Below the pieces are notes generated by a model, which was not told where the DNA came from, made no database searches, and saw only the letters and a program-made list of their open reading frames with translations. Shown piece by piece: positions 45,797 through 55,816 of a stretch of 64,000 bases of DNA (the first letter of the stretch is position 1; each line of letters opens with the position of its first letter). The stretch comes from Rhizobium sp. BK602 (GTDB taxonomy: Bacteria > Pseudomonadota > Alphaproteobacteria > Rhizobiales > Rhizobiaceae), in NCBI RefSeq assembly GCF_014195095.1, contig NZ_JACIBC010000007.1, positions 248,001-312,000 of the forward strand, given 5' to 3'. Position numbers and translations under genes: made by a program.

Positions 45797-46879
45797 TCAG
45801 GCGGCCCGTTGCAGGGCAGGTGTGACCGCGGCGCCATCGGTGTCGAACACCATGATGTGGCGCGGGTCGATGTAGATGCTGATCGCGTCGTCGACATCGA
45901 TGTCCTCGACGCCCTGGGTCAGCATCACCCAACGATGGCCGGAAAAATCGATATGGATGAAGCTCTCGGAGCCGGTGATTTCGGTCACCATCACGCGCGC
46001 CGGTGCGGCGACGGCTTCCGGCGTCTGCGGCGCCAGCGCCAGGTGATGCGGCTGGAAGGCGATCGTATAGGAGCCGTCGGTCCGCGCCTCTAGGCCGTTC
46101 GGCACGGGCAGGCGGATATTGCCGTCGAGCACGAATTCCTTGCCGCGCTTGTCGACGGCGATGATGTTGAGCGGCGGATCGGCGAAGGTGGTGGCGGTGA
46201 TCAGATCCTTGGGACTGCGGAACACGTCGATCGTCGGGCCGAACTGGGTGATGCGGCCCTGCGAGAGCGTCGCGGTATTGCCGCCGAGAAGCAGCGCTTC
46301 CGACGGCTCGGTGGTCGCATAGACGAAGATTGCGCCGGATTCGGCGAAGATTTTCGGCAGTTCGGCGCGCAGTTCCTCGCGCAGCTTGTAGTCCAGGTTG
46401 GCGAGCGGCTCGTCGAGCAGCACCAGGCCGGCCTTCTTGACGATGGCGCGGGCGAGCGCCGTGCGCTGCTGCTGGCCGCCGGAAAGGCTGAGCGGCAGGC
46501 GATCGAGGAAGGGGCCGAGCCGAAGGAGATCGGCGGCTTGTTTCACTTCCTTGTCGATAATCGCTGCGCTTTTACCGCTCAGCCGCATGGGCGAGGCGAT
46601 GTTGTCATAGACTGTCATCGCCGGGTAGTTGATGAACTGCTGGTAGACCATGGCGACGTTGCGGCGCTGTACGGGCTGGCCCGTCACGTCATGGCCGTCG
46701 ACATGGATCGTGCCGGTCGTCGGCTTGTCGAGGCCCGCCATCAGCCGCATCAGCGAGGTCTTGCCCGAAAGCGTCGGTCCCAGCAGGACGTTCAGCGTGC
46801 CGCGCTGCAGCGTCAGGTTCGTTTCCGCGATATGCGTTTCGCCGCTGACCGATTTCGACACGTTTCTGAGTTCAAGCAC
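45797..46879 (-). CDS. glpS: ABC transporter ATP-binding protein of glycerol-type system
   Basis: The 360-residue protein has Walker A GPTLSGKTS, signature LSGGQQQRTALARAI, Walker B VLLDEPLANLD and a TOBE domain. It is the first gene of the operon, followed by the second ATPase after twelve bases. No glpD or glpR gene stands upstream in this window, unlike the arrangement known in R. leguminosarum. Confidence 0.87.
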   Translation of the reverse strand: MLELRNVSKSVSGETHIAETNLTLQRGTLNVLLGPTLSGKTSLMRLMAGLDKPTTGTIHVDGHDVTGQPVQRRNVAMVYQQFINYPAMTVYDNIASPMRLSGKSAAIIDKEVKQAADLLRLGPFLDRLPLSLSGGQQQRTALARAIVKKAGLVLLDEPLANLDYKLREELRAELPKIFAESGAIFVYATTEPSEALLLGGNTATLSQGRITQFGPTIDVFRSPKDLITATTFADPPLNIIAVDKRGKEFVLDGNIRLPVPNGLEARTDGSYTIAFQPHHLALAPQTPEAVAAPARVMVTEITGSESFIHIDFSGHRWVMLTQGVEDIDVDDAISIYIDPRHIMVFDTDGAAVTPALQRAA

Positions 46880-47597
46880 GATAGGCTCCTTCTACGCGCC
46901 GCATGCCGGAGCCGCGACGGACTGCTGGCCGCAAGGCCCGTTTGTTGCCCACTGAATGGCGATCGGCAGCGTCACGGGGCGATGCCTTCGGCCAAAACCG
47001 GCATAGGGGCAGAATGCCGTGTGTTTTCAACAAATTGATAGAAATTAAATAGGCGAGCAGACGCGAATTGCCGTGATCCGCATGCGGCCGATTCGCGCCG
47101 CGGACGATCGTGGCGGACAGGCGTTACGCCATGCGAAACGGAGGTGCTCATTTGCTCTTGAAGGATACGGCAAGCCTGCTCGACAGGGTTGCGGCCTGCG
47201 GCGCAACCGATGCCGTCTGTCTTGTCGTTTCGAGCTTTGGACAATGATCTCTCCCCCTGTTTCGGTTTCTACCCCTCAAGCTAAAACCGAAACTATAATG
47301 ACGATAAATGAAGCTAAAGGAATGTCAAACGAAAATTCAGCGAATCCCGATTGCCCGCCGAAAGCCGTATCAGCGGACGATAGTGCCGCAGGCGGCGGTG
47401 AAATCGGTAAACGCTTGATCGGGATTGGAAATGCTCGAAATCCTTGCGTCAAACCCGGAAAATAAGGCCATGGTTTCGGGTTTCCCTTGCCGTCTTGTCA
47501 GCATGACGGGTGCGAGATTTGCCGACGAGAGCGGCTATTTCGCCATTCGAAAGGGCTGCCTTTGTGCCGTGCGTGGCCGAAACCGTGGGGCGGGCTT
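46880..47597 (-). promoter_or_regulatory. Long non-coding leader/promoter region upstream of glpS
   Basis: About 720 bases without a convincing gene. The clearest signal is GTTTCGGTTT (47259-47268) with AAACCGAAAC (47284-47293), a perfect ten-base inverted repeat. Further TCGTTTCGA (47225) and AACGAAAA boxes lie nearby; DeoR/GlpR-type regulators of rhizobia bind TTTCG-type repeats. On the minus strand TTGACA (47323-47328) lies next to these boxes, with AT-rich sequence following. No -10 with good spacing was found, so the promoter call is tentative. Confidence 0.4.
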
Positions 47598-47699
47598 GGA
47601 GCGGTTCAATGTTTCCTGGAATCATTGAACCGCCCAATCTCTTTGTTGTGACGCAATTCTGGACGGAAAACCGCCGCGCACTTTTCCTGCTATTGCTTT
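47598..47699. repeat. Palindromic intergenic repeat, family 2, copy 2
   Basis: GGAGCGGTTCAATG pairs with CATTGAACCGC, then CGCAATTCTGGACGGAAAA, CCGCCGCGCAC and TTTTCCTGCTATTGC follow, matching the element at 40661-40762 in order and sequence. It abuts the stop codon of the CorA-family gene at 47698. Confidence 0.75.
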
Positions 47700-48744
47700 A
47701 GAGCCAATTGATGCGTTTGAGCACCCAAAGCGTCGCGATCGAGGTGATCGTGACGAAGGCGACGATGACGATGAAGGCCCAGGTGTCGTTGACGCCGGGG
47801 ATGCCGCCGACATTCATGCCGAAAAGGCCGGCCACCACGCTCGGCGGCAGCAGCAGAGCCGCCAGCGCCGCCAGGCGGTTGGAATTGCGGGCGATGCGCT
47901 CGCTGATGACGGTCGACAGGTCGTCATGCAGGATGCTGGTGCGGTCGCGGATGGCGTCGAGATATTCGATGTAGCGCATCAGCTTGTCGATGACCTCGCG
48001 CATGCGCAGCTTGTCGCGTTCGGCAAGCCAGGGCGCATCGTCATGCTCGATGCGGTTCAGCGCGTCGCGCTGCGGGGCGAGATAGCGGCGAAGCTGCACG
48101 GCGCGCCGGCGCAGCAGCTTCAGCCGTCCGCGCACCTCGCCCGCCTCGCCATGAAAGATCAGCTCGTCGAGCTCATCCACCTCTTCGTCCATGGCATCGA
48201 GGACCGGTTCGAGATCGCGCACCAGCTTGTCGCCGATCAGGGCCAGCAGGTCGCCGGAGCGCTGTGGCCCCTTCTTCTTTTCCAAGGACAGGCGGATATC
48301 GCGCAGCGCCGTGATGTAATGGCCGCTATCGCGCAAGGAGATGATGCGATCGGTGTCGATCCAGAGATGCAGGGGCACAAGGTCGATATCGGCGGGCTTC
48401 TGCGTCACGCCGTCCGGCGAGGTCGCGCAGACGCTGCGCAGGATGATCAGCAGCCCGTCGCCCACCGGCTCGACGCGCGGGCGGGATTCTTCTTCCAGCA
48501 GGGCTTCGATGACGAAGGGGTCGAGGCCGCTCTTATGGGCGATCCAGTCGGCGGTGGCGGGATGGTCGCGTTCGAGGTGCAGCCAGATGACGCCCTCTCC
48601 GGGCTTCCAGGCGCAGACCTCCTCCATGGTGAGCTGCCGCTTGCAGCCGCCATGGCCGTCGAGCAGCGAGGCGAAGCGCAACCCCGGTTCGATGCCGTAG
48701 CTGACCGTCGAGGTGTCCGTTGCTTCCATGGCGCCTTGATCCAT
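47698..48744 (-). CDS. CorA-family divalent-cation transporter (ZntB-like)
   Basis: The 348-residue protein has a large acidic cytoplasmic N-domain, a long helix (about 200-285) and two C-terminal membrane segments. The signature GMN is in AGLFGMNVGGIPGV, the ZntB-type extension (GMNVGGIP) that favours zinc transport over magnesium import. It forms pentameric inner-membrane channels. I chose the ATG at 48744 (GGAGG four bases upstream); 48729 (MEATDTS) is possible. It stands alone between the palindromic repeat and the VOC gene. Confidence 0.88.
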   Translation of the reverse strand: MDQGAMEATDTSTVSYGIEPGLRFASLLDGHGGCKRQLTMEEVCAWKPGEGVIWLHLERDHPATADWIAHKSGLDPFVIEALLEEESRPRVEPVGDGLLIILRSVCATSPDGVTQKPADIDLVPLHLWIDTDRIISLRDSGHYITALRDIRLSLEKKKGPQRSGDLLALIGDKLVRDLEPVLDAMDEEVDELDELIFHGEAGEVRGRLKLLRRRAVQLRRYLAPQRDALNRIEHDDAPWLAERDKLRMREVIDKLMRYIEYLDAIRDRTSILHDDLSTVISERIARNSNRLAALAALLLPPSVVAGLFGMNVGGIPGVNDTWAFIVIVAFVTITSIATLWVLKRINWL

Positions 48745-48850
48745 CCATCCTCCATGGCAGCAAAAAAGCGCAAGCAGCACAAGAGTTTGTGGCGTGCTGG
48801 CGATATTCTACCAGTTCGGATCAGGGTGGCAAGATGTCGGCGTCCTGCGA

Positions 48851-49249
48851 TCATTCAGGGGAATTGAAGACGGCTTCGATGTGGTGGCCATCCAGATCGA
48901 TCACGAAGGCCGCAAAATAATGCGGCCCGTAATGGGGGCGGAGGCCGGGAGAGCCATTGTCCGTACCGCCGTGTTGGATAGCCACCTCATGAAAATTGAT
49001 AATGGCTTGTCTGTTTGGGGCTGCCAAAGCCAGATGAAACCCAGGGCCAGGCGGCCGTTGACCTTCCGGACAAAACTTCAGAGCCAGTTTGTCGCCACCG
49101 CCGGCAATGCCATAGCCAACGGCCTGATCCATTTCTCCCGGTCTGAGATCCTCCCAAACGCGAACATATCCGAGTGGGGCAAGAGCGGCGTCGTAGAATG
49201 CTGCCGCGCGTTCAATGTTGGAGACGCCGAAGGAAATATGATGAAGCAT
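48851..49249 (-). CDS. VOC (glyoxalase/dioxygenase superfamily) protein
   Basis: The 132-residue protein has the two-repeat beta-alpha-beta fold of the vicinal oxygen chelate superfamily: MLHHISFGVSNIERAAAFY with His3 or His4 as first metal ligand, PGFHLALAA with a second histidine, and the terminal IDLDGHHIEAVF with the glutamate ligand. Such proteins include glyoxalase I, dioxygenases and resistance proteins; the substrate is not evident. It is a single gene with no clear partner. Confidence 0.85.
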   Translation of the reverse strand: MLHHISFGVSNIERAAAFYDAALAPLGYVRVWEDLRPGEMDQAVGYGIAGGGDKLALKFCPEGQRPPGPGFHLALAAPNRQAIINFHEVAIQHGGTDNGSPGLRPHYGPHYFAAFVIDLDGHHIEAVFNSPE

Positions 49250-49409
49250 ATGTTCGGAAACTCCGTTTTCGGACCAATTCTCGCACGCATATGCAAGGCG
49301 AGACCATAGATTTCATTTACCAATATGGAAACCGTCCGCAGCAGCAAGCCTTCGGACGGTTCCAGATATCGATCTAAAAATGGTTACTATCGGTGGAGGC
49401 GGCCGGATA

Positions 49410-50051
<642 letters not shown>

Positions 50052-50075
50052 GATGATCCTCCTGAATTTTTTCGA

Positions 50076-51176
50076 TTAGCGGCCGAGTTTTCCGTCCACC
50101 AGCGATTCGGACAGAGGCGCCGGGCGTTCGGTTTTCGTCGTGATGGTGACGGTGCGGCCGGTGTCGGAGGCCGTCTGGAAGGCCTCCATGACCTCGAGCA
50201 CATGCAGCGCCAGGCTGCCATTGGCGCGGTGCGGCCGGTTGGAGCGGATGGCGTATGCGAGATCGGCGACGCCGAGAGAGCGGTAGTTGCCGTCGGCATA
50301 GGGGGCGGTGACCTCGCGTCCCTCGAACTGGCTGCCCTTCTTGAGGTATTCGACCGTGCCGCCGAAATGGTTCGGATCGGGTACGATCAGTGTGCCCTCG
50401 GTGCCGTAGACCTCAAGCGGCACATGCTTGTGGCCGGCCACGTCGAAGCTCATGCCGATCTGGACGACGGCGCCGCTCTCAAAGGCCATGACGCCGGCCA
50501 CATGGGTCGGCACATGCACGGGAATATGTTCGCCGTTGCGCGGCTCGCTGGTGATGATGCGCTCCTTGCGCGGCGTCACGGCAAAGCCGGCGACCTGCGA
50601 GACCGGGCCGAGCAGGTTGACGAGGTCGGTGATGTAATAAGGACCCATGTCGAGCATCGGGCCGCCGCCGACTTCGTAATAGAAAGCCGGATTCGGATGC
50701 CAGCGCTCATGGCCGGGGCACATGAAGGTGGCGGTGCCGCCGACCGGGATGCCGATCGCGCCCTCGTCGATGATGGCGCGCGCCGTCTGGTGGCCGCCGC
50801 CGAGGAAGGTATCGGGTGCGGCGCCGATGCGCAGGCCCCTGGCGGCGGCCGCGTCCGCGAGCGTCTTGCCCTCGGCGAACGTGATGCCGAGCGGCTTCTC
50901 CGAATAGGTATGCTTGCCGGCCGCCAGCGCCTGGAGGCCGACGGCGACATGCGCCTTCGGGATGGTCAGGTTGACGATGATCTCTATGGTGGGATCGGCG
51001 AACAGGGCCTCAATATCGACGGCTTTCAGGCCGAACTCGGTGGCCTTGGCCTCGGCGAGCTCACGGTTGAGATCGGCCACGCCTTTGATGTCGAGGATGG
51101 GAAAAGATTTCATCGCGGTGAGATAGGCGCCGGAAATGTTTCCGCAGCCGATAATGCCGATGCCGACCTTGTTCAT
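50076..51176 (-). CDS. Gfo/Idh/MocA-family oxidoreductase (ThuB-like)
   Basis: The 366-residue protein has the Rossmann motif VGIGIIGCGNISGAY (3-17), GKHTYSEKPLGITF (about 92-105) with the conserved lysine-proline, and a long C-terminal domain with GGGPMLDMGPYYITDLVNLLG. Together with the adjacent ThuA-like protein it is predicted to oxidise a sugar hydroxyl (3-keto formation) with NAD or a bound cofactor. It lies downstream of the ROK regulator, forty bases away, on the same strand. Confidence 0.88.
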   Translation of the reverse strand: MNKVGIGIIGCGNISGAYLTAMKSFPILDIKGVADLNRELAEAKATEFGLKAVDIEALFADPTIEIIVNLTIPKAHVAVGLQALAAGKHTYSEKPLGITFAEGKTLADAAAARGLRIGAAPDTFLGGGHQTARAIIDEGAIGIPVGGTATFMCPGHERWHPNPAFYYEVGGGPMLDMGPYYITDLVNLLGPVSQVAGFAVTPRKERIITSEPRNGEHIPVHVPTHVAGVMAFESGAVVQIGMSFDVAGHKHVPLEVYGTEGTLIVPDPNHFGGTVEYLKKGSQFEGREVTAPYADGNYRSLGVADLAYAIRSNRPHRANGSLALHVLEVMEAFQTASDTGRTVTITTKTERPAPLSESLVDGKLGR

Positions 51177-51216
51177 AAGCTTCCTCCAGATGAATTGTCT
51201 TTGCTGTCCTGTGAAA

Positions 51217-52422
51217 TCAGAGCGCCGGTGCCGGTCCCGTCGTTCCCCAGGGCGATTCGTAGAGTTCGCGCAGCGCCACGACGGCGGCGCCCTGCGCCCA
51301 GGTCTCGTCGGTCGACTGGTCGAAGACCAGTTCGGTCACGCCCTGGATCGACGGCGGGATGGCGAGCGAATAGGCCTCCCTCAGGCTGTCGAGGAAGGGC
51401 TGGCCGAGCGCCAGGCTGGAGCCGACGAGGATGACGCGCGGCGGTGCGAACAGCGTGACGATATTGGCAAGCGCCATGCCGCAGGCTTCTCCGGCGCGGA
51501 TCGCCGCGCTGATCAGCGTATTGTCCTCGGCCGCGATCAGGGTCTGCGCATGCGCCATGCCGCGGCCGAGACGGATGGCTTCGGCGAAACGGCCGCCGCT
51601 CGGCTGATCGCCGAGAATGGCGCTTTCGCCGGCAAGGCTTGCCAGGCGGACGGTGCCCTGCGGTCCCATGCCGAGAACCAGGTCGCCGAGATTGTGGCTG
51701 AGGCCGCCGGCGCCGCGAAACAGCTGGCCGCCATGCAGAACGCCAAGCCCCAGCGTCTGCTCCAGCGATACCAGCACCATGTCGTCAAGATCTCGCGCCT
51801 TGCCGAACCAGTGATGGGCGAGCGTGATGGCATGCGCGTCGCTTTCGACGATGGTGGTCACGCCCAGGCGTTCCGACATCTCCTTGGCGAAATCGACGCC
51901 GCTTTCGCGGAAGATCGGGCTTGAGCGCACATGGCCGGTGCGATGTTCGACGACGCCGGGAAGGCCGAGGCAGACCGAATCGATCTCGTCGAGCGCCAGG
52001 CCGGCATCGACGACGCAGCGGCGCACGCCGTCCTCGATGAGATCGGCGATGACGCTGATCGGCTGCCGGTCGACGCGCAGCGCCAGCGTCAGCGTGGACA
52101 AGACCTCGCCACGGAAATCGGTGACGACGAAGACCATGCGGTTGGCGGCGATCTTGGCGCCGACGACGCGGGCGGCATCCGGATTGAGCTCCAGCATGAC
52201 GCGTGGCCGGCCGCGGGCGGCGGCCTCGCGCAGGTCGCCTTCCGTGCGTGCCAGGATCAGTCCGTCGTCGAGCAACGATGCAGTGATCGCCGACACCGTG
52301 GTGGTCGAAAGCTGGGTGCTTTCGCTGATTTCGATGCGCGCGATGGAGCCCGCCCGCCGGATCGTATCCAGCACGTTGAAGCGGTTTATCGCCCGCATAA
52401 GCTCGGGATCTGCTGTTTTCAT
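51217..52422 (-). CDS. ROK-family transcriptional regulator lacking the zinc motif
   Basis: The start is the ATG at 52422 (MKTADPELMR). The 401-residue protein has an N-terminal helix-turn-helix (IARIEISESTQLSTTTVSAI, about 28-47) and a sugar-kinase-like ROK domain with VCLGLPGVVE and GVLHGGQLFRGAGGLSHNLGD (quoted as its start, GVLHGGQLFRG, and end, GLSHNLGD). The region that normally holds CxCGxxGCxE reads GMGPQGTVRLASLAGESAIL with no cysteine. It is divergent from the transport genes at 52643 and precedes the oxidoreductase and ThuA-like genes, so it should control both arms. Its ligand is probably the imported sugar. Confidence 0.87.
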   Translation of the reverse strand: MKTADPELMRAINRFNVLDTIRRAGSIARIEISESTQLSTTTVSAITASLLDDGLILARTEGDLREAAARGRPRVMLELNPDAARVVGAKIAANRMVFVVTDFRGEVLSTLTLALRVDRQPISVIADLIEDGVRRCVVDAGLALDEIDSVCLGLPGVVEHRTGHVRSSPIFRESGVDFAKEMSERLGVTTIVESDAHAITLAHHWFGKARDLDDMVLVSLEQTLGLGVLHGGQLFRGAGGLSHNLGDLVLGMGPQGTVRLASLAGESAILGDQPSGGRFAEAIRLGRGMAHAQTLIAAEDNTLISAAIRAGEACGMALANIVTLFAPPRVILVGSSLALGQPFLDSLREAYSLAIPPSIQGVTELVFDQSTDETWAQGAAVVALRELYESPWGTTGPAPAL

Positions 52423-52484
52423 GAGAATGGTGCCGAATGATGAGTCCGTTCGGCCACGGCCTGATATTTTTGACGGGTTGCGAA

Positions 52485-52516
52485 TTAAATAACCTATGGT
52501 CATTGCCCAATGTCAA
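52485..52516 (-). promoter_or_regulatory. Promoter of the ROK regulator
   Basis: On the minus strand TTGACA (52511-52516) is followed after 17 bases by GTTATT, then AT-rich sequence. It lies about 65 bases upstream of the ROK start codon, in the divergent region shared with the binding-protein gene. Confidence 0.5.
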
Positions 52517-52557
52517 GCCGTTTTAGGGGCTGTCTGCCGAAAATTTAGCAATGGCGG

Positions 52558-52642
52558 TTGACATTTCGGCAAAGCTCCGCTGAATTATTCCGCATAAGGG
52601 AAAAAATATTGAGGCTCTTGGTTCCCTTGGGAGGAGAAAATC
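52558..52642 (+). promoter_or_regulatory. Promoter and strong ribosome site of the binding-protein gene
   Basis: TTGACA (52558-52563) is followed after 17 bases by TGAATT and then TATT, a plausible but imperfect -10 region. GGGAGGAG (52630-52637) is a strong Shine-Dalgarno just before the ATG at 52643. Confidence 0.5.
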
Positions 52643-53944
52643 ATGATCCATCTACGTGGGGCCAAAGCCCTTCGCATCGCCGCTGTTGCCGCCACGACCG
52701 GGCTGGCGATCTTGGCCGGCGCGACGGGTGCCGCCGCCGACACCGTCGTCAAATGGCTGCATCTGGAAACCGATCCGAATTACGTCGCCGTCTGGCGCAA
52801 GCTCGCCGATCAGTACGAGGCCAAGCATCCCGGCACGAAGATCGAGATGCAGTTCCTGGCCAACGAGGCCTTCAAGGCCAAGCTGCCGACCTTGCTGCAA
52901 TCGAAGGACGCGCCGGATTTCTTCTTCAGCTGGGGCGGCGGCGTGCTGAAACAGCAGCAGCAAACCGGCACGCTGATGGATCTGACCGAGGCGATGAATG
53001 CCAAGGATGGCGCCTGGCTGAAGAGCTATAATCCGGCTGCCGTCAAGGGGTTGACCTTCGACGGCAAGATCAGCGCCGTGCCCTACAAGATGGGCACCGT
53101 TTCCTTCTTCTACAACAAGGCGCTCTTTGCCAAGGCCGGCGTCGACGCGGCTTCCATCAAGACCTGGGACGACTATCTGGCCGCGGTCAAGAAGCTCAAG
53201 GCGGCCGGCATCGCGCCGATCGCCGGTGGCGGCGGCGAGAAGTGGCCGATCCATTTCTACTGGAGCTATCTGGTGATGCGTGACGGCGGTCAGCCGGTTT
53301 TCACCGCCGCCAAGACCGGCCAAGGCAACGGTTTCAACGATCCGGCCATCATCAAGGCGGGCGAGCAGCTGGCCGAACTCGGCAAGCTCGAGCCCTTCCA
53401 GCCCGGCTATCTCGGCGCCACCTGGCCGCAGGCGCTCGGCGTCTTCGGCGACGGCAAGGCGGCAATGATCCTCGGCTTCGAAAACACCGTCGCCAACCAG
53501 CGCACCAATGCCGGCGACGGCAAGGGCCTGGCGGACGACAATGTCGGGCGCTTCGCCTTCCCGGCGGTCACCGGCGGCGCCGGCCTTGCGACCGATACGC
53601 TGGGCGGTTTGAACGGTTGGGCCGTCACCAAGAAGGCGCCGCCAGAAGCGCTCGATTTCCTCGCCTATCTCACCAATGCCGACAATGAGCGCACCATGGC
53701 GCAGGCCGGCATGCTCATTCCGGTCGCGACCGGCGCGGAGGATGGCGTCAAGGGTCCGCTGATGCGCGATGCCGCCGATCAGCTGGCGCATTCGACCTGG
53801 CACCAGAACTTCTTCGACCAGGATCTCGGCCCCTCGGTCGGCCGTGTCGTCAACGATGTGGCCGTCGGCATCGTCTCCGGCCAGATCGCGCCGAAGGATG
53901 GCGCGCAGCAGGTCCAGGACGCCTTCGAGCAGGACCAGCTCTAG
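52643..53944 (+). CDS. Extracellular sugar-binding protein of ABC transporter
   Basis: The 433-residue protein has a Sec signal (cleavage near GAAA-DT at about 33) and the family 1 sugar-binding fold: VVKWLHLETDPNYVAVWRKL at the mature start, then FFFSWGGGVLKQ and AVPYKMGTVSFFYNK. It is the first of four transport genes reading rightward from the ROK promoter region. It is not closely similar to the binding proteins at 26744 and 38032. Confidence 0.92.
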   Translation: MIHLRGAKALRIAAVAATTGLAILAGATGAAADTVVKWLHLETDPNYVAVWRKLADQYEAKHPGTKIEMQFLANEAFKAKLPTLLQSKDAPDFFFSWGGGVLKQQQQTGTLMDLTEAMNAKDGAWLKSYNPAAVKGLTFDGKISAVPYKMGTVSFFYNKALFAKAGVDAASIKTWDDYLAAVKKLKAAGIAPIAGGGGEKWPIHFYWSYLVMRDGGQPVFTAAKTGQGNGFNDPAIIKAGEQLAELGKLEPFQPGYLGATWPQALGVFGDGKAAMILGFENTVANQRTNAGDGKGLADDNVGRFAFPAVTGGAGLATDTLGGLNGWAVTKKAPPEALDFLAYLTNADNERTMAQAGMLIPVATGAEDGVKGPLMRDAADQLAHSTWHQNFFDQDLGPSVGRVVNDVAVGIVSGQIAPKDGAQQVQDAFEQDQL

Positions 53945-54016
53945 CGGCATCCGGCGCCGGCCGCTCCCTTGTGCCGGCGCCGGTTTTTCTTTGAATTGCA
54001 ATTGTCGAGACCGCCC

Positions 54017-54955
54017 ATGACCGATGTCAGCGCCACGACTGCCATGCCCTCCATCGCAAGAGCGAGGCCCGCAGCGAAACGAAAATCGCCGGCCGCGCGC
54101 GGCCGCATGCCTGTTATTTTGCTGTTCCTGCCGCCGGCATTGCTGCTCTTCACCATCTTCGTCATCCTGCCGATGGGCGAGGCCGCCTGGTACAGCCTCT
54201 ATCGTTGGAACGGCTATGGCCCGCCGACGGAATTCGTGGGGCTGCGCAATTTCCAGGTTCTGTTCAAGAACGCCGCGTTCCTGACCTCGCTCAAGAACAA
54301 TGCGCTCATCATCCTGGTGTCGATCGCCATCCAGGTGCCGCTTGCCATCTGGCTGGCGACGATGCTGGCGAACCGCGTTCGCGGCGTCGTGCTCTTCCGG
54401 CTGATCTTCTTCCTGCCTTATGTGCTGGCGGAAGTCGCCGCCGGCCTGATCTGGCGCTTCGTCTATGACGGCGACTACGGCCTGTTTGCCGCGATCGCGC
54501 ATTTCCTCGGAACCGCCACGCCCTATGTGCTCGCCGACAAGGACCTGGCGATGTATGCCGTGCTCGGCGTCATCGTGTGGAAATATTTCGGCTTCCACAT
54601 GATGCTGTTCATCGCCGGACTGCAATCCCTGGACAAGAGCGTGCTGGAGGCGGCCGAGATCGATGGCGCCACCGGCTGGCAGAAGTTCCGCTACGTCACC
54701 TTGCCGCTGCTGGGCTCGACGCTGCGTCTCTCCGTCTTCTTCGCGGTCGTCGGATCGCTGCAGCTCTTCGACATGATCATGCCGCTCACCGGCGGCGGAC
54801 CGTTCAACTCGACGCAGACGATGGTGACCTTCCTATACAATTTCGGTGTCACCCGCATGCAGGTCGGTCTCGGCAGCGCCGTCGGCGTCGTGCTGTTCGT
54901 GATCTGCGTCACTCTCGCCTTCGGCTACAAACGGATATTTATGCGCAATGACTGA
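54017..54955 (+). CDS. Sugar ABC transporter permease (MalF type)
   Basis: The start is the ATG at 54017 (MTDVSATTAM), 72 bases after the binding-protein stop; an upstream in-frame start has no ribosome site. The 312-residue protein has a basic cytoplasmic tail, six membrane segments and the EAA loop VLEAAEIDGATGWQKFRYV. It overlaps the next permease by eight bases. Confidence 0.9.
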   Translation: MTDVSATTAMPSIARARPAAKRKSPAARGRMPVILLFLPPALLLFTIFVILPMGEAAWYSLYRWNGYGPPTEFVGLRNFQVLFKNAAFLTSLKNNALIILVSIAIQVPLAIWLATMLANRVRGVVLFRLIFFLPYVLAEVAAGLIWRFVYDGDYGLFAAIAHFLGTATPYVLADKDLAMYAVLGVIVWKYFGFHMMLFIAGLQSLDKSVLEAAEIDGATGWQKFRYVTLPLLGSTLRLSVFFAVVGSLQLFDMIMPLTGGGPFNSTQTMVTFLYNFGVTRMQVGLGSAVGVVLFVICVTLAFGYKRIFMRND

Positions 54956-55796
54956 TATGGCTTCATCCGTTCGACTGAGCACCGGCACGAAGATCTATCT
55001 CTACGTGTCGCTGACCATCATCGCCGCCATCGTGCTGATCCCGCTTCTGACGACCGCACTCGGCGGCTTCAAGACGCTGGGCGATCTCCGGGTCAATCCC
55101 TTCGGCCTGCCGGCCGAATGGCATTTCGAGAATTATACCGGCATCCTGTTCGGCGATCGCTACTGGCGGCAGATGATGAACTCCTTGATCATCGCCGTGT
55201 TGACCGTGTTCCTGACGCTGTCGGTCTCGGCGATGGCCGCCTTCGCCTTCGCGCATGTGAAATTCTTCGGCTCGAACTTCCTGCTGAACTATTTCCTCAT
55301 CGGCCTGATGTTTCCGGCGGCCACGGCGATCCTGCCGCTGTTCATCCGCATCCGCGATCTCGGCCTGCTCAATACCTATTGGGGCGTGGTGCTGCCGCAG
55401 GTGGCTTTCGGCCTCGGCATGAGCATCCTTCTGTTCCGAAATTATTTTCGCAACCTTCCGGAAGAATTGTTCCAGGCGGCTTTCGTCGATGGTTGCGGTT
55501 ATATCCGCTTCTTCTGGCACATCTCGCTGCCGCTCTCGCGGCCGATCATCGCCACCGTCAGTATCATCTCCTTCGTCGGCAGCTGGAACAGCTACATCCT
55601 GCCGCTGATCATGCTGAACTCGGATTCGATCTATCCCTGGCCGCTCGGCATGATGGTCTATAGCGGCGAATTCGGTACCGAATGGGAACTGGTGCTGGCC
55701 TTCATCACGCTCACCATCCTACCCACCATCATCGTCTTCTTCCTGGCGCAGAAGCACATCATCGCCGGCCTCACCGCCGGTGCCGTGAAGTCCTGA
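54948..55796 (+). CDS. Sugar ABC transporter permease (MalG type)
   Basis: The 282-residue protein has six membrane segments and the cytoplasmic EAA-type loop LFQAAFVDGCGYIRFFWHI. It overlaps the MalF-type gene by eight bases and precedes the ATPase by 20 bases. Confidence 0.9.
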   Translation: MTDMASSVRLSTGTKIYLYVSLTIIAAIVLIPLLTTALGGFKTLGDLRVNPFGLPAEWHFENYTGILFGDRYWRQMMNSLIIAVLTVFLTLSVSAMAAFAFAHVKFFGSNFLLNYFLIGLMFPAATAILPLFIRIRDLGLLNTYWGVVLPQVAFGLGMSILLFRNYFRNLPEELFQAAFVDGCGYIRFFWHISLPLSRPIIATVSIISFVGSWNSYILPLIMLNSDSIYPWPLGMMVYSGEFGTEWELVLAFITLTILPTIIVFFLAQKHIIAGLTAGAVKS

Positions 55797-55816
55797 GCCT
55801 TACTGGAGCAAAGAGC

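Noticed and set aside
46972..47244. A 90-codon minus-strand frame upstream of glpS
   Set aside because: No family resemblance, no ribosome site, and it overlaps probable regulatory sequence.
52652..54625. A 657-codon minus-strand open frame opposite the ROK-linked binding protein and permease
   Set aside because: The plus strand gives a signal peptide, binding-protein motifs and EAA loop; the minus-strand translation has none.
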